A DNA stretch of 64,000 bases from Citrobacter gillenii (GTDB taxonomy: Bacteria > Pseudomonadota > Gammaproteobacteria > Enterobacterales > Enterobacteriaceae): positions 124,001-188,000 of the forward strand of contig NZ_SUQN01000004.1 in NCBI RefSeq assembly GCF_013337685.1, written 5' to 3'. Shown piece after piece: positions 47,176 to 55,092 of the stretch (within the stretch, counting starts at the first letter, position 1; each line of letters starts with the position of its first letter). The notes beneath the pieces were generated by a model. That model had not been told where the DNA came from. It did no database searches and worked only from the letters and a program-made list of their open reading frames with translations. The translations under genes were made by a program, and so were the position numbers.

Positions 47176-47946
47176 ATGAACTTAACGGGAAAAGTGGCCC
47201 TGGTTACCGGCTCCACCAGCGGTATTGGATTAGGCATTGCGCAGGTGCTGGCAAAAGCCGGCGCCACTCTGATTCTTAACGGCTTTGGTGATGCTGAAGC
47301 GGCAAAAGATGCCGTGGCGAAGTATGGCAAAACACCGGGGTATCACGGGGCGGATCTCAGCGATGCAGCGCAAATTACCGAGATGATGCGCTACACCGAC
47401 AGCGAGTTCGGCGGCGTGGATATTCTGGTCAACAACGCCGGGATCCAGCATGTTTCACCGCTGGAGACGTTCCCGGTCGATAAATGGAATGCGATCATCG
47501 CGATTAATCTGTCCTCCGTTTTTCACACTACCCGTCTGGCGCTGCCCGGCATGCGTCAACGCAACTGGGGCCGCATCATTAATATCGCCTCTGTGCACGG
47601 GCTGGTGGCGTCAAAAGAAAAATCGGCCTATGTCGCGGCTAAACACGGCGTGGTGGGGCTAACCAAGACCACCGCACTTGAGACGGCGCAGACCGGCATA
47701 ACCTGTAACGCACTGTGTCCCGGCTGGGTGCTGACGCCGCTGGTACAACAGCAGATCGACAAGCGCATTGCCGAGGGCACCGCGCCGGATGTTGCGCGCG
47801 ATGCTCTGCTCGCGGAGAAGCAACCGTCACGCGAGTTTGTCACCCCGGAACAACTGGGAGAGCTGGCGCTGTTCTTATGTTCAGACGGTGCGGCGCAGGT
47901 GCGCGGTGTGGCGTGGAATATGGACGGCGGTTGGGTGGCGCAGTAA
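47176..47946 (+). CDS. 3-hydroxybutyrate dehydrogenase (SDR)
   Basis: 256-residue classical short-chain dehydrogenase: NAD-binding TGSTSGIGLGIAQ, structural NNAG in ILVNNAGIQHVSP, catalytic Ser in IINIASVHGLVASKEKSAYV with Tyr and Lys in YVAAKHG. The IQHVSPLE and HGLVAS segments fit D-3-hydroxybutyrate dehydrogenases. It oxidises the hydroxyacid to acetoacetate with NAD, feeding the CoA-transferase and thiolase. Last gene of the operon; a REP element follows. Confidence 0.94.
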   Translation: MNLTGKVALVTGSTSGIGLGIAQVLAKAGATLILNGFGDAEAAKDAVAKYGKTPGYHGADLSDAAQITEMMRYTDSEFGGVDILVNNAGIQHVSPLETFPVDKWNAIIAINLSSVFHTTRLALPGMRQRNWGRIINIASVHGLVASKEKSAYVAAKHGVVGLTKTTALETAQTGITCNALCPGWVLTPLVQQQIDKRIAEGTAPDVARDALLAEKQPSREFVTPEQLGELALFLCSDGAAQVRGVAWNMDGGWVAQ

Positions 47947-47955
47947 GTTATGTCA

Positions 47956-47979
47956 GCCGGATGCGCTCTCGCATCCGGC
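47956..47979. repeat. REP palindrome
   Basis: GCCGGATGCG/CGCATCCGGC 10-bp stem with a CTCT loop: the repetitive extragenic palindrome typical of enterobacteria, placed between the convergent dehydrogenase gene and osmC. Confidence 0.85.
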
Positions 47980-47988
47980 ACATCATCG

Positions 47989-48420
47989 TTAAGACTTCAG
48001 CTGGTAATCCAGCGTAATTTCCGCGTTCAGAACCTGTGACACCGGACATCCGGCTTTCGCTTTCTGGATAATACCGTCAAAGGTTGCGGCATCAATGCCG
48101 GGCACGGAAACGTCACTGTGCAGCGCCACTTTGGTGATGGCAAAACCCGCATCCACCTTATCCAGAGAAACATCGGCAGTGGTATCAATGGCGTCTGGCG
48201 TGAAGCCCGCCTCACCCAGCATTAACGAAAGCGCCATCGAGAAGCAGGCCGCATGAGCCGCGCCAATCAACTCTTCAGGATTGGTGCCTTTCGCACCTTC
48301 AAATCGCGTATTAAACCCATACGGCTGCTGGTTCAACACGCCACTTTCGGTCGACACGGTCCCTTTACCGCGTTTAATGTCGCCTTCCCAGTGTGCCTGA
48401 CCTTTCTTATGGATAGTCAT
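47989..48420 (-). CDS. osmC: Osmotically inducible peroxiredoxin OsmC
   Basis: 143 residues from the ATG at 48420 (MTIHKKGQAHWEGDIKRGKG); the longer open frame has no site. The organic-hydroperoxide-reducing cysteines are in HAACFSMALSLML (near residue 59) and AGCPVSQVLNAEITLDY (near 125). It reduces organic peroxides in the cytosol and is known from E. coli to respond to osmotic stress, RpoS and Rcs. In E. coli it lies between ddp and bdm-sra; here bdm is missing and sra follows 228 bp away. Confidence 0.96.
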   Translation of the reverse strand: MTIHKKGQAHWEGDIKRGKGTVSTESGVLNQQPYGFNTRFEGAKGTNPEELIGAAHAACFSMALSLMLGEAGFTPDAIDTTADVSLDKVDAGFAITKVALHSDVSVPGIDAATFDGIIQKAKAGCPVSQVLNAEITLDYQLKS

Positions 48421-48648
48421 TACCGCTCTCCTGTGTTGTCGTCGGAGTAACAAGTATAGGACGCTGAGGGAAACACATGACGCATATTGGATAGTTCTGT
48501 ATTAACTGCTTAAGCATTGACCTTTCAGATGAAATGACCGACCATCCAGAAAGCCGTTATTTTAGACACCGGCTGTTAATCAGGTTGTATTTCGTCCGCG
48601 CTTACGCGGGCTCGCCCTTGAAACCAGTAACAGGATTAAGGAGTTAGA

Positions 48649-48789
48649 ATGAAATCGAACCGTCAGGCCCGTCATGTTCTCGGACTGGACCACAAAATCT
48701 CCAATCAACGTAAAACCGTAACCGAAGGCGACAAAACCAGCGTGGTCAACAACCCTACCGGAAGAAAACGCCGCGCTGACGCCAAGTAA
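48649..48789 (+). CDS. sra: Stationary-phase ribosome-associated protein Sra
   Basis: 46 residues, highly basic: [20 protein letters not shown] then [20 protein letters not shown] and RRADAK. It matches E. coli Sra (RpsV), which binds the 30S subunit in stationary phase. The start has an AAGGAG site seven bases upstream. Located upstream of maeA as in E. coli. Confidence 0.95.
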   Translation: MKSNRQARHVLGLDHKISNQRKTVTEGDKTSVVNNPTGRKRRADAK

Positions 48790-48968
48790 TACCCCGCACG
48801 TTATACTGAATAATGATGATATACACCATTGCAACCGCAGTGGTGTTTTTGCTTATAAAACCCCTTAACCCATTCACAATGCTTTATACTTCGGCCGTTT
48901 CCCTGGCGGAAGGCAACCTACGATCATAAACAGTGCCAGGGAGGGTTATTCAAAAAAGAGTGAGTGAC

Positions 48969-50666
48969 ATGGAAAACGAAACTAACAAACTGCGTTCCCT
49001 TTACATCCCTTACGCTGGCCCGGTACTGCTGGAATTTCCCTTACTGAACAAAGGGAGTGCTTTCAGTGTGGAAGAACGCCGTAACTTCAACCTGCTGGGG
49101 TTACTGCCGGAAGTGGTCGAGACGATTGAAGAACAGGCTGAACGCGCCTGGATCCAATATCAGGGATTCAAAACGGAAATCGACAAACATATCTACCTGC
49201 GCAACATTCAGGATACCAACGAAACTCTGTTTTACCGACTGGTACAAAACCATCTTGATGAGATGATGCCGGTTATCTATACCCCGACGGTGGGTGCCGC
49301 CTGTGAGCGTTTCTCCGAGATTTATCGTCGCGCGCGCGGCGTGTTTATCTCCTACCAGAACCGCCATAACATGGACGATATCCTGCAAAACGTCCCGAAC
49401 CACAATATCAAAGTTATCGTCGTGACCGACGGTGAACGTATTCTGGGTCTTGGCGACCAGGGGATCGGCGGGATGGGCATTCCTATCGGCAAACTGTCGC
49501 TGTACACCGCCTGTGGCGGCATCAGCCCGGCCTACACCCTGCCGGTAGTGCTGGATGTCGGTACCAACAATCAGCAGTTGCTGAACGATCCGCTGTATAT
49601 GGGCTGGCGTAATCCGCGCATCACCGACGATGAATACTACGAATTTGTTGATGAGTTCATCCAGGCGGTGAAACATCGCTGGCCCGAAGTGCTGCTGCAG
49701 TTTGAAGACTTCGCGCAGAAAAACGCCATGCCGTTGCTGACCCGCTATCGTGATGAAATTTGCTCGTTTAATGACGATATTCAGGGCACGGCGGCGGTTA
49801 CCGTCGGGACGCTGATTGCGGCCAGCCGCGCGGCGGGCAGCCAGTTGAGCGAACAAAATATTGTCTTCCTTGGTGCGGGGTCCGCCGGTTGTGGGATTGC
49901 CGAGCAGATCATCGCGCAGATCCAGCGTGAAGGATTAAGCGAAGAGGCCGCGCGTCAGCGCGTGTTTATGGTTGACCGCTTTGGTCTGTTAACCGACAAA
50001 ATGCCGAACCTGCTCTCGTTCCAGACCAAACTGGTGCAAAAACGCGAAAACCTGCAGCACTGGGATACGAAAGAAGATGTGCTGTCTCTGCTCGACGTGG
50101 TTCGCAACGTGAAGCCGGACATTCTGATTGGTGTCTCCGGTCAGACGGGCCTGTTTACCGAAGAAATTATTCGCGAGATGCACAAGCACTGTCCGCGCCC
50201 AATCGTCATGCCGCTGTCTAACCCGACATCGCGCGTGGAAGCCACACCGCAGGATATTATTGCCTGGACCGAAGGCAATGCGCTGGTGGCTACCGGTAGC
50301 CCGTTTGCCCCGGTCGCCTGGAAAGATAAAATCTACCCGATTGCCCAGTGTAACAACGCCTATATCTTCCCGGGTATCGGTCTTGGCGTGATCGCCTCTG
50401 GCGCCAAGCGCATCACTGATGAAATGCTGATGTCGGCCAGCGAAACGCTGGCACAATATTCACCGCTGGTGTTGAACGGCGAAGGGCTGGTATTACCGGA
50501 ACTGAAGGATATTCAGACCGTTTCCCGCGCCATAGCCTTTGCCGTAGGTAAAATGGCCCAGCAGCAAGGCATGGCAGTGAAAACATCGGCTGAAGCCCTG
50601 CAGCAGGCGATTGACGAGAATTTCTGGCAAGCAGAATATCGCGACTACCGTCGTACCTCTATCTGA
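48969..50666 (+). CDS. maeA: NAD-dependent malic enzyme
   Basis: 565 residues from the ATG at 48969; an upstream in-frame start would add 12. Oxidatively decarboxylates malate to pyruvate with NAD. Substrate and metal motifs: [20 protein letters not shown], the Lys region [34 protein letters not shown] with metal ligands Glu and Asp, DDIQGTAAV and the NAD fold [13 protein letters not shown]. Nearly identical to E. coli MaeA in memory. A GC-rich hairpin follows the stop. E. coli has adhP next; here an ABC-F gene takes the place. Confidence 0.97.
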   Translation: MENETNKLRSLYIPYAGPVLLEFPLLNKGSAFSVEERRNFNLLGLLPEVVETIEEQAERAWIQYQGFKTEIDKHIYLRNIQDTNETLFYRLVQNHLDEMMPVIYTPTVGAACERFSEIYRRARGVFISYQNRHNMDDILQNVPNHNIKVIVVTDGERILGLGDQGIGGMGIPIGKLSLYTACGGISPAYTLPVVLDVGTNNQQLLNDPLYMGWRNPRITDDEYYEFVDEFIQAVKHRWPEVLLQFEDFAQKNAMPLLTRYRDEICSFNDDIQGTAAVTVGTLIAASRAAGSQLSEQNIVFLGAGSAGCGIAEQIIAQIQREGLSEEAARQRVFMVDRFGLLTDKMPNLLSFQTKLVQKRENLQHWDTKEDVLSLLDVVRNVKPDILIGVSGQTGLFTEEIIREMHKHCPRPIVMPLSNPTSRVEATPQDIIAWTEGNALVATGSPFAPVAWKDKIYPIAQCNNAYIFPGIGLGVIASGAKRITDEMLMSASETLAQYSPLVLNGEGLVLPELKDIQTVSRAIAFAVGKMAQQQGMAVKTSAEALQQAIDENFWQAEYRDYRRTSI

Positions 50667-50672
50667 CGGTTT

Positions 50673-50697
50673 ACCCGGCGGCGCCCTGCCGCCGGGT
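50673..50697. terminator. GC-rich hairpin after maeA
   Basis: ACCCGGCGGC/GCCGCCGGGT 10-bp stem with a 5-nt loop, six bases past the maeA stop. The T run is short (GTGTT), so termination may be partial. Confidence 0.6.
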
Positions 50698-50779
50698 GTT
50701 CAACACTTGCACAATTCAGCGACTTGCGATTACACTTTCACCATCGATTAACATTCGGGAAAAACTAAGGAGGATACTT

Positions 50780-50863
50780 ATGCTGTACTGTGAACGTTTG
50801 ATCGTTTCACATGCTTTTGGCGATCGCCAGTGCTCAAGCGTTATCGGTATCGTGCTGCGATAA
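50780..50863 (+). CDS. 27-residue leader ORF upstream of the ABC-F gene
   Basis: A short frame with an excellent ribosome site (AAGGAGG six bases before ATG) encoding MLYCERLIVSHAFGDRQCSS and then VIGIVLR before a TAA. It is followed after 112 bp by the ABC-F gene, which has only a poor ribosome site. The last third of the ORF and its stop codon lie inside a strong hairpin (50832-50876). This suggests a regulatory leader peptide, as known for many antibiotic-inducible ABC-F and methyltransferase genes, but translation is not shown. I do not recognise the peptide. Confidence 0.55.
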   Translation: MLYCERLIVSHAFGDRQCSSVIGIVLR

Positions 50864-50948
50864 CTTCTGCTTGAGCGAAGCTAACTTCTAAATCCCCTTC
50901 TCTCGGGCTTACCGGGTTATCGTCAGCGATGTTTGACGAGGCGTTTTT
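50832..50948 (+). promoter_or_regulatory. Candidate attenuator with mutually exclusive hairpins
   Basis: Segment 1 GCTCAAGCGTTATCG (50832-50846) pairs with segment 2 CGATAACTTCTGCTTGAGC (50858-50876), with a 4-nt bulge and 11-nt loop. A second GTTATCG (50916-50922) can instead pair with the CGATAAC of segment 2. That second copy overlaps the left arm of a TCGTCA/TGACGA stem (50920-50939) followed closely by five T (50944-50948), a weak terminator-like structure. A ribosome held on the leader ORF would cover segment 1 and favour the alternative pairing. The mechanism is inferred from complementarity only. Confidence 0.5.
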
Positions 50949-50975
50949 ACGTCTGTAACTCTTGAGTAAGCAACA

Positions 50976-52691
50976 ATGAGCACATTACTAACCGCACAAT
51001 CCTTACACGTTGATACGGCATTTGGCACGCTATTCGACGATCTCACTTTTACCCTGAAAAAAGGCGACCGCATTGGGCTTATCGGCTACAACGGCTGCGG
51101 CAAAAGCACGCTGTTAAAACTGCTGGATGGCACGATTTCTCCCACCAGCGGATCCATTGCCCAGGCACATCACTGTCATCTTGCGCGCGTAGAACAGCAT
51201 TTGCCGGATGAGATCCTGCCGCTAACACTCCAGGAAGCCGTACTGGCACAACTTCCCGAGCATGAACGCGCGGGTCAGCAATGGCGGGTTGAGTCACTAC
51301 TCGCAGAAATGGGCTTTACGCCGGAGAATTTGCACCTCACCGCACAAACGCTGAGCGGCGGCCAGCACACGCGCCTGCTGCTGGCCCGCGCGCTGATGCG
51401 CAATCCCGACCTGCTGTTGCTGGATGAACCGGGTAACCATCTGGATTTGCCCACATTGCTGTGGCTGGAGCAGTTTTTACAGCGCTGGTCCGGCAGTTTT
51501 GTGGTGGTGTCTCACGATCCACAATTGCTGGATGCAGTGACGCACGGAACGTGGATCCTCCGGGATCATTCCCTGCATGCGTTCGATCTCCCCTGTAGTG
51601 CGGCGCGCCAAGCGTTGGTGGACAGAGATGCCAGCGATGCCTTGCGCCATAAGGCAGAACAAAAGGAAATCGATCGCGTTACTGCCAGCGCCAAACGTCT
51701 GGCCACCTGGGGACGGGTCTACGACAACGAAGATTTGTCTCGCAAAGCCAAACAGATGGAAAAACAAGTGCAGCGCCTGAAGGATGACCAGACGGATGTC
51801 ACCGCCGGAAGTCAGTGGTCACTAACATTGAATGGCGATGCCCTGCGTGCCGACCGCTTGCTGGGAATGACAGACCTCCCCGTCTCTCCGGCAGCGGATG
51901 CGGCAACGCTGTTTTCCATTGCCGGTATTCGCATCAAAAGCGGCGATCGCGTGGCGATTGTCGGGCGTAACGGCTGTGGAAAATCGTCGCTATTAAAGCT
52001 TATCTGGCAGCAATATCAGACGCAAATGACCTCGACATCGCTGGTGCTGCACCCGCGGGTGACGCTGGGGTATTACGACCAGTCGCTCAACCAGCTTGCG
52101 GATAACGATTCGTTGTTCGAGGCTCTCGAGCCGTTTGCCCCGCAGCCGGATGTGCGCAAAATGGCACTGATTAGCGCGGGGTTCCCGTGGATCCGCCACG
52201 CTCAACGGGTCAGCACCTTAAGCGGCGGCGAACGTTCGCGCCTGCTGTTTATCGGGCTGACGCTTGCCCGCTATAGCCTGTTGATGCTCGACGAGCCGAC
52301 CAACCATCTGGATATGGAAGGCAAAGAAGCGCTGGCGCACACGCTGCAACACTTCAGCGGCGGCGTGCTGCTGGTCAGTCATGACCGTCAGCTTATCCGC
52401 CAAAGCTGCAACCGCTTCTGGTTTATTGATGAGGGTGAACTTAGCGAATGGCACGACCTGGAAGCGATTAACGCCCGCATTCAGGAAACCGCCAGTGAGC
52501 TAGCGGCGAGCAAAACGGTGGCAGAGGTTGTTCCTGATCCTCATCATCATGGCGACGAAATACTGGAGAAACTTCTCGAACTGGAGCAGCGGCTGTTTGA
52601 TGACCTGGCACGCAAAACCAAACATCAAAAACCGCAGTTGCAGGCACAATGGCGCAAGGAGATTGAGCATCTGAATTCACTGCTGGAGTAA
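50976..52691 (+). CDS. ABC-F family ATPase (ribosome-associated type)
   Basis: 571 residues, two ATPase domains and no membrane segments. Domain 1: Walker A GYNGCGKST, signature LSGGQHTRLLLARA, Walker B LLLLDEPGNHLD. A linker with basic residues (KRLATWGRVYDNEDLSRKAK) is in the ribosome-contacting P-site tRNA motif position. Domain 2: GRNGCGKSS, LSGGERSRLLFIGL, LMLDEPTNHLD, then a charged C-terminal coiled coil. ABC-F proteins act on the ribosomal E/P site; some protect against antibiotics. The first domain has a Gly-Asn (PGNHLD) where PTNHLD is usual. It is distinct from the housekeeping Uup, EttA, YbiT and YheS in length and context. Likely regulated by the leader upstream. Confidence 0.9.
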   Translation: MSTLLTAQSLHVDTAFGTLFDDLTFTLKKGDRIGLIGYNGCGKSTLLKLLDGTISPTSGSIAQAHHCHLARVEQHLPDEILPLTLQEAVLAQLPEHERAGQQWRVESLLAEMGFTPENLHLTAQTLSGGQHTRLLLARALMRNPDLLLLDEPGNHLDLPTLLWLEQFLQRWSGSFVVVSHDPQLLDAVTHGTWILRDHSLHAFDLPCSAARQALVDRDASDALRHKAEQKEIDRVTASAKRLATWGRVYDNEDLSRKAKQMEKQVQRLKDDQTDVTAGSQWSLTLNGDALRADRLLGMTDLPVSPAADAATLFSIAGIRIKSGDRVAIVGRNGCGKSSLLKLIWQQYQTQMTSTSLVLHPRVTLGYYDQSLNQLADNDSLFEALEPFAPQPDVRKMALISAGFPWIRHAQRVSTLSGGERSRLLFIGLTLARYSLLMLDEPTNHLDMEGKEALAHTLQHFSGGVLLVSHDRQLIRQSCNRFWFIDEGELSEWHDLEAINARIQETASELAASKTVAEVVPDPHHHGDEILEKLLELEQRLFDDLARKTKHQKPQLQAQWRKEIEHLNSLLE

Positions 52692-52698
52692 AACGGTT

Positions 52699-52729
52699 GC
52701 CGGATGGCGGCATTATGTCGCCGTCCGGC
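52699..52729. repeat. REP-like palindrome
   Basis: GCCGGATGGCGGC at the left and its near-complement ending CCGTCCGGC at the right around an ATTATG loop: a REP unit following the ABC-F gene. Confidence 0.75.
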
Positions 52730-52878
52730 GAATCTTGCGCGCCGCTTTCCATTTATCCCCCTGCCCGCTTTTCCTTTTACCGCACTCGCTGCACACTTTG
52801 GCAAAATTCGGCTATTAGTGTTGCGTTCAGCGGAACATTAATGATAATGTTCCTTTTGAGGGAACAAGTAAGTTATGG

Positions 52879-53157
52879 ATGATCATGAACTTCAGACACA
52901 AAGGATTGCGCGACTTGTTTCTTCAGGGGCGAACATCAGGCGTGACGGCGAAGCATGTCCGGCGATTGCGGCACCGACTTGCCGTTATTGATGCAGCGAG
53001 CCATGTAACAGATATCAATATGCCTGGTTATAAACTGCATGCGTTAACGGGCGATCGCGACGGCGTTTGGTCGATTTCTGTTTCAGGCAACTGGCGTATT
53101 ACGTTTGAATTCGTTAATGGCGATGCATATATACTGGATTACGAGGACTATCATTGA
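52879..53157 (+). CDS. HigB-like RelE-family toxin
   Basis: 92 residues (or 90 from the ATG at 52885). Pattern of HigB/RelE mRNA interferases: [59 protein letters not shown] and [20 protein letters not shown] with the usual aromatic C-terminus. The toxin gene precedes the antitoxin, the HigBA order, and the stop TGA shares bases with the next ATG. In E. coli K-12, yddM stands alone at this place, so the toxin appears to have been kept here. Confidence 0.9.
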   Translation: MIMNFRHKGLRDLFLQGRTSGVTAKHVRRLRHRLAVIDAASHVTDINMPGYKLHALTGDRDGVWSISVSGNWRITFEFVNGDAYILDYEDYH

Positions 53158-53441
53158 TGAAAATGGCTAATCATCCCCGTCCGGGGGATATTATTCAGGA
53201 AGCGCTGGATGAGTTAAACGTCAGCCTGCGCGAATTTGCCAGAGCAATGGAGATTGCCCCCTCAACCGCGAGCCGACTGTTAACGGGCAAGGCAGCATTA
53301 ACCCCGGAAATGGCGATCAAACTTTCAGTGGTGATCGGCAGTTCGCCCGAAATGTGGTTGAATCTGCAGAATGCCTGGAGTCTGGCTGAAGCGCAAAAAA
53401 GCGTGGATATCTCACGTCTGCGCAAACTGGTAGCACAGTAA
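53157..53441 (+). CDS. yddM: HigA-like antitoxin YddM
   Basis: 94 residues from the ATG at 53157, the same length as E. coli YddM. Xre-type helix-turn-helix: [20 protein letters not shown], then [20 protein letters not shown] and [18 protein letters not shown], the HigA signature. It neutralises the HigB-like toxin encoded immediately upstream and probably represses the operon. Convergent with fdnI, separated by a strong bidirectional terminator. Confidence 0.92.
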   Translation: MKMANHPRPGDIIQEALDELNVSLREFARAMEIAPSTASRLLTGKAALTPEMAIKLSVVIGSSPEMWLNLQNAWSLAEAQKSVDISRLRKLVAQ

Positions 53442-53491
53442 CGGTATTGTAGGCTGAATAAACCTGCGCTATCCGGCAGGTCTTAATGGAC

Positions 53492-53525
53492 AAAAAAATG
53501 GCGCTACATCGGTAGCGCCATTTTT
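53492..53525. terminator. Bidirectional terminator between yddM and fdnI
   Basis: ATGGCGCTAC/GTAGCGCCAT stem with a short loop, flanked by an A run on the left and a T run on the right; it serves both the plus-strand yddM and the minus-strand fdnGHI transcripts. Confidence 0.9.
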
Positions 53526-53545
53526 ATCAGCAGAACGTCAATGGG

Positions 53546-54202
53546 TTATTGCAGCCCTTGCTCGTTCTCTTTTTTGGCTTCGGCTTTTTCGACTTCGCGA
53601 TACCAGCGTGGGTGATGCTTCTTCGCCCAGCGGCGGCTGACCTTCCCTTCGACCATGCCTTTAATCGATCCTTTCACCCAAAATGCCATGTACATATGGA
53701 TGAGGATGGCGTGCATCAAAATAATACCCGCCGCAGCGTGGATCAGCAGGCTGTAACGCACAACCTGCATTGGGAAGAACTGCGCAAAGTACGGACGCCA
53801 GATAATCACCCCGGTAATCAACAGTACAAAAATCATGCTCATGATCGACCAGAACATCATTTTTTGTCCGGCGTTGTACTTACCAACGTCCGCCACCTTG
53901 TGTTCATTGCCCTTCAGCACTTCCACAATGTTTTTCAGCCACGGAATATCTTTCTTATCCGGGATGTTGTGGTGCACAAAGCGCACAAACATGAACATCA
54001 GCGCGACGAAAATCAGCAGACCGAAGAATGGGTGCAAAATGCGGCCCATTTGCGGTGTACCGAAGGTCTGCGTCAGCCATTGCAGCGTCGGGAAGAAAAA
54101 CGAAATCCCCGACAACGACACCAGAAAGAAGCAGATCACCACTGTCCAGTGACAGGCGCGGTCGATAAACTTCGTGCGCACAATCATTTTCGACTTACTC
54201 AT
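53546..54202 (-). CDS. fdnI: Formate dehydrogenase-N cytochrome b556 subunit
   Basis: 218 residues from the ATG at 54202 ([20 protein letters not shown]). Four membrane helices carrying haem-ligand histidines, for example in [27 protein letters not shown] and [20 protein letters not shown]. It anchors FdnGH and passes electrons to menaquinone. Overlaps fdnH by eight bases. The C-terminal tail is longer and highly charged. Confidence 0.97.
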   Translation of the reverse strand: MSKSKMIVRTKFIDRACHWTVVICFFLVSLSGISFFFPTLQWLTQTFGTPQMGRILHPFFGLLIFVALMFMFVRFVHHNIPDKKDIPWLKNIVEVLKGNEHKVADVGKYNAGQKMMFWSIMSMIFVLLITGVIIWRPYFAQFFPMQVVRYSLLIHAAAGIILMHAILIHMYMAFWVKGSIKGMVEGKVSRRWAKKHHPRWYREVEKAEAKKENEQGLQ

Positions 54203-55079
54203 GATGATCCTCCTCGTCGTCGTCCACTTCCTTGTTCGGGCCAATACCGATGTAGTGATAAATCAGCCCGGCGAAGGTGGCGATAAATCCGGCGGCGGCC
54301 AGCGGTTTCAGTGCCCCTTTCCACAGATTGATAGAAGTATCTATCTGCGGATCTTTTGGCAAACCGTGGTACAACTCCGGCTGGTTGGCGTGATGCAGGA
54401 CGTACATAACGTGCGTTCCACCCACACCCTGCGGGTTGTAGACACCGGCATGTTCGTAGCCGCGCGATTTCAGTTTTTCCACGCGCTGCTCGGCCATTTC
54501 CAGCATCTCTTGCTTGGTGCCGAAATGTATCGCCCCGGTCGGACACGTTTTCACGCAGGCAGGTTCCTGCCCGACGCTCACGCGATCCACACACAGCGTA
54601 CATTTATACACGCGGTTATCCTCTTTATTGAGGCGCGGAATATTAAATGGACACCCGGCAATACAGTAACCGCAGCCAATGCAATGCTCTGACTGGAAAT
54701 CAACAATCCCGTTGGCGTACTGGATGATGGCTCCGGCAGACGGGCACGCCTTCAGGCAGCCCGGATCTTCACAGTGCATACAGCCGTCTTTACGAATCAA
54801 CCATTCCAGCTTGCCATTCTGTTCGGTTTCGGTAAAACGCATCACCGTCCAGGATTTGGCGCTGAGATCGGCAGGGTTGTCGTACACCCCGACGCAATGG
54901 CCGACTTCATCACGGATATCGTTCCACTCTGAACATGCCACCTGACAGGCTTTACACCCAATACAAGTGGAAACGTCAATCAGCTTCGCGACTTCTGCTT
55001 TGTAATCACGTGCCTGAGGAGGCGGCGTGATGGAGTTGGTAGCGGACCTTTTGATGATGTCCTGCGTTTCCATAGACAT
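54195..55079 (-). CDS. fdnH: Formate dehydrogenase-N iron-sulfur subunit
   Basis: 294 residues, the E. coli length. Four ferredoxin-type cysteine clusters: [37 protein letters not shown] and [18 protein letters not shown]-terminal membrane helix ([20 protein letters not shown]) anchors it on the periplasmic face. It relays electrons from FdnG to FdnI. Start at 55079 (MSMET); the second Met is an alternative. Confidence 0.97.
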   Translation of the reverse strand: MSMETQDIIKRSATNSITPPPQARDYKAEVAKLIDVSTCIGCKACQVACSEWNDIRDEVGHCVGVYDNPADLSAKSWTVMRFTETEQNGKLEWLIRKDGCMHCEDPGCLKACPSAGAIIQYANGIVDFQSEHCIGCGYCIAGCPFNIPRLNKEDNRVYKCTLCVDRVSVGQEPACVKTCPTGAIHFGTKQEMLEMAEQRVEKLKSRGYEHAGVYNPQGVGGTHVMYVLHHANQPELYHGLPKDPQIDTSINLWKGALKPLAAAGFIATFAGLIYHYIGIGPNKEVDDDEEDHHE

Positions 55080-55092
55080 ATGATCGCCTCCC

